From Chloroflexota bacterium (GTDB lineage Bacteria > Chloroflexota > Limnocylindria > QHBO01): a stretch of 5,197 nucleotides of DNA. The stretch covers positions 1 to 5,197 of the forward strand of contig JADLBB010000217.1 in NCBI GenBank assembly GCA_020848055.1. Reading direction: 5' to 3'. Position numbers and translations under genes: made by a program. How positions within the stretch are numbered: position 1 is the first letter of the stretch; each line of letters starts with the position of its first letter. The notes beneath the pieces were generated by a model that ran no database searches, was not told the origin of the DNA, and was given only the letters and a program-made list of their open reading frames with translations. Shown here one piece after another: positions 1 through 5,197 of the stretch.

Positions 1-972
1 ACGCCGTCGCTGTTGAGCGCCAGCCAGGTCGAGCGCATCCTGGGCGCGACACATGACCGATGGACCGCGTCCGCCCTCGAGGAGGTGACGCTCGAGGCCA
101 ATCCGAGCGAGCGAGAGACCCCCGACTGGGTCGGGCTGCGGGCGGCAGGCGTCGATCGCATCAGCCTCGGGGTGCAGTCGCTCCGCGACGCCGACCTGGT
201 CGCGCTGGCTCGCGGGCACACCGCGCGCGAATCGCGCGACGCGTACGCGGCGGCGCGCGCGGCCGGCTTCGACAACATCAGCATCGACCTCATCTACGGG
301 ATCCCCGGGCAATCGCTCGACGATTGGCGCGCGGGCCTGGCCGAGGTGATCGCCATGCAGCCCGACCACCTCAGTTGCTACGCGCTGCAGCTGGCGCTCG
401 AGCCCGATGAGTGGGCCGCGCCGCCGCGGCCCGGCGCTTTGCGCTGGCGCAACCGGATGGTGCCGCGCCAGGACGACGGCCTGGCCGCCGAGCAATACAG
501 GATGGCCGAGGAGGTCCTGGGCGAGGCGGGGTACGATCATTACGAACTCAGCTCGTGGGCGCGTCCGGGACGGGCGTCGCGGCACAACGGCGCGTACTGG
601 GCGCGCCGGGCGTACACCGGACTCGGCGCCGGTGCGCACTCGTACGATGGCGCGGCCGAGCGGTCGTGGAACACGCGAGACCTGGACCGCTACCTCGAGG
701 CCATCAAGGCTGGCGAGCGCCCGCTGGAGGGATCCGAGACGCTGGACGAGCCAACCCGCGCGTTCGAGGCCATTGCGCTCGGCCTGCGCCGGGTCGCGGG
801 CCTCGAGCGTGCCGCGTTCGCCGCCGAGTTCGGCGACGACCCGGCCAAACGCTACGCGGACGCCGTCGCCGAGACGACCGCCACCGGCCTGCTCGAGATC
901 GACGAGCGGACCATCCGGCTGTCGGCGGCCGGGCGCCTGCTGGCGTCCGAGGTCCTGGTGGCGTTCGCCTGA
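1..972 (+). CDS. hemW: HemW-like radical SAM heme chaperone, 5'-truncated by window edge
   Basis: The reading frame is open from base 1 and its first residues, TPSLLSASQV, match the conserved stretch after the radical SAM cysteine cluster in HemW (usually GGGTPSLLS), so the true start and the CxxxCxxC motif lie outside the window. HemW is related to the anaerobic coproporphyrinogen III dehydrogenase HemN but is thought to be a heme-binding chaperone that delivers heme to cytosolic or membrane acceptors. Visible family motifs are EVTLEANP, the AGVDRISLGVQS block (ending at 180), DLIYGIPGQSL (286-318), SRHNGAYW (577-600; the HNxxYW signature separates HemW from HemN) and GLGAGAHSY (619-645). 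The end is a HemN_C-type winged-helix region (EPTRAFEAIALGLRR onward). The segment after HLSCYALQL lacks the usual EPGT sequence and is proline/arginine-rich, a modest divergence. About 323 of the usual 380-400 residues are present. The stop TGA overlaps an ATG at 972. Family assignment is firm; the heme-chaperone role is inherited from the family. Confidence 0.93.
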   Translation, partial: TPSLLSASQVERILGATHDRWTASALEEVTLEANPSERETPDWVGLRAAGVDRISLGVQSLRDADLVALARGHTARESRDAYAAARAAGFDNISIDLIYGIPGQSLDDWRAGLAEVIAMQPDHLSCYALQLALEPDEWAAPPRPGALRWRNRMVPRQDDGLAAEQYRMAEEVLGEAGYDHYELSSWARPGRASRHNGAYWARRAYTGLGAGAHSYDGAAERSWNTRDLDRYLEAIKAGERPLEGSETLDEPTRAFEAIALGLRRVAGLERAAFAAEFGDDPAKRYADAVAETTATGLLEIDERTIRLSAAGRLLASEVLVAFA

Positions 973-1009
973 TGCTGCTGCCAATCGCCTGATGCTGCTG
1001 CCGATCGCC
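965..1009. repeat. 20-bp tandem duplication at a stop/start junction
   Basis: Positions 965-984 (TCGCCTGATGCTGCTGCCAA) repeat at 985-1004 with one change (A983 versus G1003), and the period continues through 1009, giving 2.25 copies with 24 of 25 offset positions identical. Each copy contains a TGATG stop/start overlap (970-974 and 990-994) and the codons for MLLPIA. Because 20 is not a multiple of three, the two copies read the start of the next gene in different frames. This looks like a recent slippage or unequal-exchange duplication of the junction between hemW and the downstream gene. Confidence 0.9.
972..992 (+). other. Six-codon minicistron created by the tandem duplication
   Basis: ATG at 972 overlaps the hemW TGA and reads MLLPIA, then stops at TGA 990-992, whose last base is the A of the ATG starting the next gene. 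A weak Shine-Dalgarno-like GGTGG lies at 957-961, ten bases before 972, better placed for this ATG than for the one at 992. The likely history is that 972 was the original start of the downstream gene, coupled to hemW, and the duplication moved the functional start to 992. Ribosomes could still reach 992 by two successive termination-reinitiation steps. Whether the hexapeptide is made, or matters, is unknown. Confidence 0.5.
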
Positions 1010-1576
1010 GTCCTGCGTGGCGTCGCCGATGGCACCGTCGACCGCGCGTTCCGCCGCTGGGAGCGGCCGCGGGTCAGACCGGGCGGACGGCAGCGCACGA
1101 CCGTCGGGGTCATCGGCTTCACGTCGGTCGCTGTGGTCGAGCGGAGCGACCTGACCGACGCCGATGCCCACCGCGCGGGCCATCCGTCGCTGGAACGGCT
1201 GCTGGCCTTCCTCGATCGGTGCCCGGATCGGCCGATCTGTCGCATCGGCGTGGAGCTGGTCGGACCGGATCCACGCGTGGCGCTGCGCGACGCGGTGCCG
1301 GGCGAGGGCGAGGTTGCCGACATCGCTCGACGGCTCGAGCGTCTCGATCGCTCCAGCCGGCATGGGCCGTGGACGCACGCGTACCTGGCGGCCATCGGGG
1401 AGCGCCCGAACACACCCGCCGCCGACCTGGCGGCATCGTTCGGGCGCCGCAGGCAACCGTTCAAGCTCGACGTTCGCAAGCTCAAGGAGCTCGGCCTGAC
1501 CGAGAGCCTGCGGCCCGGCTATCGGCTGTCGCCGCGCGGCGAGGCCGTGCTGTTGGCGCTCACGAGCCGGCGTTGA
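992..1576 (+). CDS. Probable ASCH/PUA-like domain protein with C-terminal winged helix, function unknown
   Basis: This 194-residue cytoplasmic protein shows no signal peptide or membrane segment. Residues 1-100 resemble a family, annotated in Actinomycetota and others as ASCH (PUA-like, possibly RNA-binding) domain proteins: an AVLRGVADGTVDRAFRRW block (6-23), a GG-RTTVGV strand region (31-40), the acidic TDADAHRAG stretch (55-63) and GPDPRVALR (91-99). After an arginine-rich linker, residues 125-185 look like a winged helix: TPAADLAASFG, then FKLDVRKLKELGLTESL and GYRLSPRG. The start at 992 fits because homologues, as I remember them, begin a few residues before the AVLRG-type block; the frame is open further upstream but that part is the shadow of hemW. 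It is spaced from hemW only by the duplicated stop/start junction and has no good ribosome binding site of its own, suggesting translational coupling. The domain call is from memory of sequence patterns, so the family is moderately secure and the function unassigned. Confidence 0.75.
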   Translation: MLLPIAVLRGVADGTVDRAFRRWERPRVRPGGRQRTTVGVIGFTSVAVVERSDLTDADAHRAGHPSLERLLAFLDRCPDRPICRIGVELVGPDPRVALRDAVPGEGEVADIARRLERLDRSSRHGPWTHAYLAAIGERPNTPAADLAASFGRRRQPFKLDVRKLKELGLTESLRPGYRLSPRGEAVLLALTSRR

Positions 1577-1602
1577 CATCGGCGCTGGCCGAGCGGTACC
1601 AT
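1573..1602 (+). promoter_or_regulatory. Predicted sigma-A/sigma-70 promoter of the hrcA-grpE-dnaK operon
   Basis: A perfect -35 hexamer TTGACA (1573-1578) is followed after 18 bp by TACCAT (1597-1602), matching four of six bases of TATAAT including the first two and last two. Transcription would start near 1608-1610, so the CIRCE operator begins about eight bases into the transcript, the usual geometry for HrcA-controlled promoters. The -35 box overlaps the TGA stop (1574-1576) of the upstream gene. This is sequence inference; the start has not been mapped. Confidence 0.72.
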
Positions 1603-1616
1603 GCCCTCAGCAATTG

Positions 1617-1643
1617 TTAGCACTCTCACCATGAGAGTGCCAA
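1617..1643. promoter_or_regulatory. CIRCE operator (HrcA binding site)
   Basis: The classical CIRCE consensus is TTAGCACTC-N9-GAGTGCTAA. Here TTAGCACTC (1617-1625) is perfect, the spacer is exactly nine bases, and GAGTGCCAA (1635-1643) has one change (C1641 for T). The symmetry continues into the spacer, giving 12-base arms (TTAGCACTCTCA and TGAGAGTGCCAA) around a CCA loop. It lies between the predicted promoter and hrcA, so HrcA binding would block transcription of hrcA-grpE-dnaK. In the transcript it could also form a 5'-UTR hairpin. Confidence 0.97.
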
Positions 1644-1653
1644 ACCGACGGCC

Positions 1654-1659
1654 GGAGGA
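1654..1659 (+). promoter_or_regulatory. Ribosome binding site deciding the hrcA start
   Basis: GGAGGA is a strong Shine-Dalgarno core only three bases before the GTG at 1663 (four if only GGAGG pairs). Spacing is short but still far better than for the in-frame ATGs at 1681 and 1702, so it favours GTG 1663 as the start. Confidence 0.7.
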
Positions 1660-1662
1660 CCC

Positions 1663-2766
1663 GTGAGCGACAATCCACGCATGCGCGAACGCGGCACTGC
1701 GATGCATCCGGCGGTCGATCTGACCGACCGGCAGCGTTCGGTGCTGCGCGCCGTCGTGGAGGATTACGTGCTCACGGCCATCCCGGTCGGTTCGAAGGCG
1801 CTGGTCACCCGTTACGGCCTGGGTGTCTCACCGGCCACCGTTCGCAACGCGATGGCCGAGCTGGAGGCGCTGGGCCTGCTGAGCCATCCGCACACCAGCG
1901 CCGGTCGCGTGCCGTCGGACCTGGGCTACCGGCTGTACGTCGAGTCGCTGATGCGCGAGACGGACCTTGACTCGACCGACCGGCTCATGATCCGCCACCA
2001 GTTCAGCCAGGTCCAGCTGACGAGCAACGAGTGGCTGCGCCTGGCGGCCAGCATCCTGGCCGGCAGCACGCGAGCCGCATCGGTCGTGACGCCCGCCCGT
2101 TCGCGTCGGGCGCGCTTTGGGCACGTCCAGCTGGTCGCGCTGGCCGACGGGACCCGGCTGCTGGTGTTGGTCATGGCCGACGGCAACGTCGTTCAGCGCC
2201 GCGTCGATCGCGGTGCGCTCGAACGCGAGCTGCCCGACGCCTCGCTCGATCAGTCCGAGCTGGACTCGGTGGCGGCCACGCTCAACGCCGAGCTTGCCAA
2301 CCAGACCGCGCCCCAGGTGCGACGACGGACCGCCCGGTTGGCACCGCTGGCCGGTCGCATCGGTGAGGTTGTCGCCGGCCTGCTGGAAGAAGCGGACTCG
2401 GTGGTGATCGAGGAGGTCTTCACCGACGGCATCGTCAATGTCCTCGAGCAGCCCGAGTTCGCCGAGGGCAGCAAGCTGCGCCCGATACTGGAGGTCATCC
2501 AGCGTTCGGAGTTCCTCGAGCAGCTAGTGCCGCTCATCACGCGGCGCGGTGGCGTGCACGTCATCATCGGCCGCGAGAATTCGCTCGACGCCATGCACGA
2601 GGTCAGCCTGGTGTTCGCGCCGTACGGCGCGCCGGATCGGGCGCTCGGCCTGCTGGGCGTGCTGGGTCCGACCCGCATGCGCTACCCGCGCGCCATCCCG
2701 ACCGTGCGCTACCTGTCCACCCTCATGAACGAACTGATCAACAGCGAGCACGACACACCCCAATGA
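1663..2766 (+). CDS. hrcA: Heat-inducible transcriptional repressor HrcA
   Basis: HrcA represses class I heat-shock genes by binding CIRCE as a dimer; in the family its activity depends on the GroE chaperonin. The 367 residues follow the family layout. An N-terminal winged helix covers about residues 20-95: LTDRQRSVLRAVVEDYV (20-36), IPVGSKAL (40-47), the recognition-helix region SPATVRNAMAELEALGLL (56-73) and the wing HTSAGRVPSDLGYR (77-90). A GAF-like domain with an inserted dimerisation segment follows, and the C-terminus shows the hallmark GPTRMRYPRAIPTVRYLS. The GTG start has a strong ribosome binding site and leaves about 18 residues before the conserved LTDRQ, a little longer than usual; ATG 1681 or 1702 are alternatives. 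A CIRCE operator 19 bp upstream implies autoregulation. Its last four bases (ATGA) overlap the grpE start, as expected in one operon. Identification is firm. Confidence 0.97.
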   Translation: MSDNPRMRERGTAMHPAVDLTDRQRSVLRAVVEDYVLTAIPVGSKALVTRYGLGVSPATVRNAMAELEALGLLSHPHTSAGRVPSDLGYRLYVESLMRETDLDSTDRLMIRHQFSQVQLTSNEWLRLAASILAGSTRAASVVTPARSRRARFGHVQLVALADGTRLLVLVMADGNVVQRRVDRGALERELPDASLDQSELDSVAATLNAELANQTAPQVRRRTARLAPLAGRIGEVVAGLLEEADSVVIEEVFTDGIVNVLEQPEFAEGSKLRPILEVIQRSEFLEQLVPLITRRGGVHVIIGRENSLDAMHEVSLVFAPYGAPDRALGLLGVLGPTRMRYPRAIPTVRYLSTLMNELINSEHDTPQ

Positions 2767-3347
2767 GCGATCACACCACCAACGGCGGCGTCCAGCCGCG
2801 GACCAAGACCCGCGGCGAGGAGCGTGCCGATTCGATCAAGACCCCGAGCCGCGTCGAGCTGGCCGAGCGCGTCACGGCGCTCGAGCGCGAGCTGGCCGAG
2901 GCGCAGGCGAAGAACGAGGAGCACCTGTACAACTGGCAGCGCTCCGCCGCCGACTTCGCGAACTTCAAGCGCCGGACCGATGAGGAGCGCGCCGCGGTCG
3001 GCCAGTTCAGCAACGCGATCCTCATCGGCAAGCTGCTGGCCGTCCTCGACGACTTCGACCGCGCGCTCGACGCCGTGCCGGACGAGCAGGTGACCAATCC
3101 CTGGGTCGAGGGCATGGAGCTCGTCGAGCGCAAGCTGCGCACGGTCCTCGAGTCGGAGGGCGTGACCGCCATCGAGGCGGTCGGCCAGCCGTTCGACCCC
3201 AACATCCACGAGGCGGTCGTCCACGAGCCGACGACCGAGCATCCAGACAACCAAGTGATCGGCGAGCTGCAGCGCGGCTATCGGCTGCACGACCGGGTCC
3301 TCCGGCCGAGCCTCGTCCGAGTGGCGAACAATCCGAAGGAGCAGTAA
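2763..3347 (+). CDS. grpE: Nucleotide exchange factor GrpE
   Basis: GrpE is the cytosolic dimeric co-chaperone that opens the DnaK nucleotide pocket and releases ADP, and can act as a thermosensor. The 194 residues are normal length. A polar, likely disordered N-terminus (1-28) leads into a long charged coiled-coil helix (about 30-85, with the conserved NWQRSAADFANFKRRTDEER at 57-76), then the helical LLAVLDDFDRALDAVP (91-106), and the C-terminal beta domain with the signature GVTAIEAVGQPFDPNIHEAV (133-152) and VIGELQRGYRLHDRVLRPSLV (165-185) that contacts DnaK. The ATG overlaps the hrcA stop as ATGA and no good Shine-Dalgarno sequence precedes it, so translation is probably coupled to hrcA. 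dnaK begins six bases after its stop and in the same frame. Regulation should be through the shared CIRCE promoter. Identification is firm. Confidence 0.97.
   Translation: MSDHTTNGGVQPRTKTRGEERADSIKTPSRVELAERVTALERELAEAQAKNEEHLYNWQRSAADFANFKRRTDEERAAVGQFSNAILIGKLLAVLDDFDRALDAVPDEQVTNPWVEGMELVERKLRTVLESEGVTAIEAVGQPFDPNIHEAVVHEPTTEHPDNQVIGELQRGYRLHDRVLRPSLVRVANNPKEQ
3336..3341 (+). promoter_or_regulatory. Probable dnaK ribosome binding site inside grpE
   Basis: AAGGAG lies within the last codons of grpE, twelve bases before the dnaK ATG, slightly farther than ideal. It is the only purine-rich candidate upstream of dnaK, and the ATG at 3354 gives the canonical MGKIIGIDLGTTNS start, so the start itself is not in doubt. 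Confidence 0.55.
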
Positions 3348-3353
3348 CGACCA

Positions 3354-5197
3354 ATGGGCAAGATCATCGGCATCGACCTGGGCACGACCAACTCGGTCGT
3401 GGCCGTCATGGAGGGCGGCGAGCCACAGGTCATCACCAACGCGGAGGGCGGCCGCATCACCCCATCGGTCGTCGCCTTCGCCAAGAGCGGGGAGCGGCTG
3501 GTCGGCCAGGTCGCCAAGCGGCAGGCCATCACCAACCCCGAGAACACCATCTTTTCCATCAAGCGCTTCATGGGCCGCCGCTTCGACGACCCCGAGGTGC
3601 AGCGCAGCAAGGGACTGGTCCCGTACGAGGTGGCCAAGGACCCCAAGTCCGATGGCATCGTCGTGAAGCTGGCCAACGACAAGACCTTCAGTCCGCCCGA
3701 GATCAGCGCCATGATCCTGCAGAAGCTCAAGGGCGACGCGGAGGCGTACCTGGGCGAGAAGGTGACCGAGGCGGTCATCACCGTCCCGGCCTACTTCGAC
3801 GACACCCAGCGCCAGGCGACCAAGGATGCCGGGCGCATCGCCGGGCTGGACGTCAAGCGCATCGTCAACGAGCCGACTGCATCGGCCCTGGCGTACGGCT
3901 TGGACAAGGACCGCGACGAGAAGGTCGCCGTCTATGACCTGGGCGGCGGCACGTTCGACATCAGCATCCTGGAGCTGTCGGAGGGCGTGTTCGAGGTCCG
4001 CTCGACCAACGGCGACACGCACCTCGGCGGCGACGACTTCGACCAGCGCGTCATCGACTGGCTGGGCGCCGAGTTCAAGAAGAACGAGGGCATCGACCTG
4101 TCCAAGGACCGGATCGCGCTCCAGCGCCTGAAGGAGGCCGCGGAGAAGGCGAAGATCGAGCTGTCGTCGACGACGAGCACCGAGATCAACCTGCCCTTCA
4201 TCAGCGCCGATGCCTCCGGGCCCAAGCACCTGGTCATCAGCCTGACCCGGGCCAAGCTCGAGGACCTCGTGGCCGACCTCATCACCAGGACCACCGAGCC
4301 GGTCCGCAAGGCCATGGCCGACGCGAACATGAAGCCGAGTGACATCGACGAGGTCATCCTGGTCGGTGGCATGACCCGCATGCCGGCCGTGGTCGAGGCG
4401 GTCAAGAAGATGTTCAACGGCAAGGAGCCGCACAAGGGCGTCAACCCCGACGAGGTGGTGGCGGTCGGTGCGGCCATCCAGGCGGGAGTCCTGGGCGGCG
4501 AGGTCAAGGACGTCCTGCTGCTGGACGTCACGCCGCTGTCGCTCGGCATCGAGACGATGGGTGGCGTGGCGACCAAGATGATCAACCGCAACACGACCAT
4601 CCCCACCAGCCACACCCAGATCTTCTCGACCGCATCGGACAACCAGCCGAGCGTGGACATCGTCGTGCTGCAGGGCGAGCGCGAGATGGCCGCCGACAAC
4701 AAGAAGCTGGCCACGTTCCGACTCGACGGCATTCCACCGGCGCCGCGTGGCATCCCTCAGATCGAGGTCACCTTCGACATCGACGCCAACGGCATCCTCA
4801 ACGTCGGCGCCAAGGACAAGGCGACCAATAAGGAGCAGAAGGTGACGATCACCGCGTCGTCGATGCTGGCCAAGGACGACGTGGACCGCATGGTCCGCGA
4901 GGCTGCCGAGCACGCCGAGGAGGACCGCGCCAGACGCAGCGAGGTCGAGTCGCGCAACGAGGCCGACGCGCTGGTCTACCAGGGCGAGCGGTTGCTCAAG
5001 GACCTCGACGACAAGTTGTCGGACGAGGACAAGGCCGAGGTCAACGCCAGGATGGATGCCGTGCGCGAGGCGCTCAAGGGCACCGATGCCGGTTCCATCG
5101 ATTCCACCAAGGGCCAGCTGGCCGAGGCGCTGCAGCGCGCCGGCACGAAGGCCTACGAGGCGACGCCACCCGACGGCGGCAACGGTGCCGATGGCGC
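3354..5197 (+). CDS. dnaK: Hsp70 chaperone DnaK, 3' end cut by window edge
   Basis: DnaK is the cytosolic ATP-driven chaperone that binds exposed hydrophobic segments, working with DnaJ and GrpE. The frame is open to the last base, giving 614 complete codons. The nucleotide-binding domain (1-386) shows the phosphate-1 loop IGIDLGTTNS (5-14), catalytic-type Lys70 in SIKRFMGRR, Pro145 in ITVPAYF, Glu173 in VNEPTASALAYG, Thr200 in YDLGGGTFD, and the adenosine motif VILVGGMTRMP. The hydrophobic interdomain linker is VLLLD (387-391), followed by the substrate-binding beta domain starting VTPLSLGIET and the helical lid to about 605. A Gly/Ala/Pro-rich tail begins at ATPPDGGNGADGA; typical DnaKs are 610-640 residues, so perhaps 10-30 residues are missing. 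A segment about 25 residues longer than in Bacillota/Actinomycetota proteins lies at about 74-111. It is third in the CIRCE-controlled operon; dnaJ is not seen here. No key residue is missing. Confidence 0.98.
   Translation, partial: MGKIIGIDLGTTNSVVAVMEGGEPQVITNAEGGRITPSVVAFAKSGERLVGQVAKRQAITNPENTIFSIKRFMGRRFDDPEVQRSKGLVPYEVAKDPKSDGIVVKLANDKTFSPPEISAMILQKLKGDAEAYLGEKVTEAVITVPAYFDDTQRQATKDAGRIAGLDVKRIVNEPTASALAYGLDKDRDEKVAVYDLGGGTFDISILELSEGVFEVRSTNGDTHLGGDDFDQRVIDWLGAEFKKNEGIDLSKDRIALQRLKEAAEKAKIELSSTTSTEINLPFISADASGPKHLVISLTRAKLEDLVADLITRTTEPVRKAMADANMKPSDIDEVILVGGMTRMPAVVEAVKKMFNGKEPHKGVNPDEVVAVGAAIQAGVLGGEVKDVLLLDVTPLSLGIETMGGVATKMINRNTTIPTSHTQIFSTASDNQPSVDIVVLQGEREMAADNKKLATFRLDGIPPAPRGIPQIEVTFDIDANGILNVGAKDKATNKEQKVTITASSMLAKDDVDRMVREAAEHAEEDRARRSEVESRNEADALVYQGERLLKDLDDKLSDEDKAEVNARMDAVREALKGTDAGSIDSTKGQLAEALQRAGTKAYEATPPDGGNGADG

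Noticed and set aside
13..972. TTG at 13 as the start of the first gene
   Set aside because: The frame is open to base 1 and codons before the TTG (TPSL) match the conserved HemW interior; the real start is upstream of the window.
407..1576. A 389-codon plus-strand frame beginning inside hemW
   Set aside because: Its first half is an arginine-, threonine- and proline-rich shadow of hemW; only the part from ATG 992 looks like a conserved protein.
704..1579. Minus-strand 291-codon frame opposite hemW and the ASCH-like gene
   Set aside because: Its composition is that of a GC-rich shadow (arginine, alanine, proline runs), with no recognisable motif, while the plus-strand genes there are conserved.
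1617..1643. The inverted repeat as a rho-independent terminator for the upstream unit
   Set aside because: It is followed by CAAACCGACG rather than a T-tract, and it matches the CIRCE consensus and spacing.
1681..1704. ATG 1681 or ATG 1702 as the hrcA start
   Set aside because: Neither has a suitably spaced ribosome binding site, while GTG 1663 has GGAGGA just upstream; 1702 would still leave the conserved domain intact, so it is less likely rather than impossible.
2709..4913. Long minus-strand frame as a real protein gene
   Set aside because: It is a leucine-, valine-, aspartate- and histidine-rich reverse-complement reading of grpE and dnaK with no own ribosome binding site or promoter seen; kept only as an annotation-trap finding.
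1..5197. CRISPR arrays, tRNA/rRNA genes, insertion sequences or a novel accessory system
   Set aside because: No spaced repeats, RNA-gene motifs, transposase motifs or terminal inverted repeats were seen; nearly every base is in a conserved gene or the short promoter/operator gap.

Overview
The window is a GC-rich bacterial chromosome segment with every gene on the plus strand and almost no spare DNA. It is a core housekeeping and heat-shock locus, not a mobile or accessory region. In order it holds the 3' part of hemW (truncated by the window's left edge), a small gene for a probable ASCH/PUA-like plus winged-helix protein, a sigma-A-type promoter with a CIRCE operator, and then hrcA, grpE and dnaK. 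dnaK runs off the right edge with probably only a short tail missing.

Organism: HrcA/CIRCE control of grpE-dnaK with hemW just upstream is the arrangement known from Bacillota and from several high-GC or deep-branching phyla. The composition rules out a typical Bacillota genome. The DnaK carries the roughly 25-residue nucleotide-binding-domain segment (about residues 74-111) that Bacillota and Actinomycetota DnaKs lack. Actinomycetota also usually use dnaK-grpE-dnaJ-hspR order with HspR control. Together these favour a high-GC Chloroflexota-like bacterium (for example a Limnocylindria-type lineage). This is an inference without any database search.

Layout: positions 1-972 are hemW. A 20-bp tandem duplication (965-1009) sits exactly on the hemW stop / next-gene start junction and creates a six-codon minicistron (972-992) between two TGATG stop/start overlaps. 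The ASCH-like gene follows (992-1576). The only real intergenic gap upstream of the chaperone genes (1577-1662) holds the promoter (its -35 box overlaps the preceding stop codon), the CIRCE operator and the hrcA ribosome binding site. hrcA (1663-2766) overlaps grpE (2763-3347) by ATGA, and grpE is 6 bp from dnaK (3354 to the window end).

How it works together: HrcA should bind CIRCE just downstream of the predicted transcription start and repress its own operon. Heat or misfolded protein relieves repression, giving DnaK (ATP-driven Hsp70) and GrpE (its nucleotide exchange factor). The J-domain partner dnaJ is not in the window and would be expected just downstream. hemW and the ASCH-like gene appear to be a separate upstream transcription unit that may read through into the chaperone genes. 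I found no sign of an undescribed defence, mobile or RNA system; the most distinctive local features are the duplicated stop/start junction and the nearly perfect, extended CIRCE.
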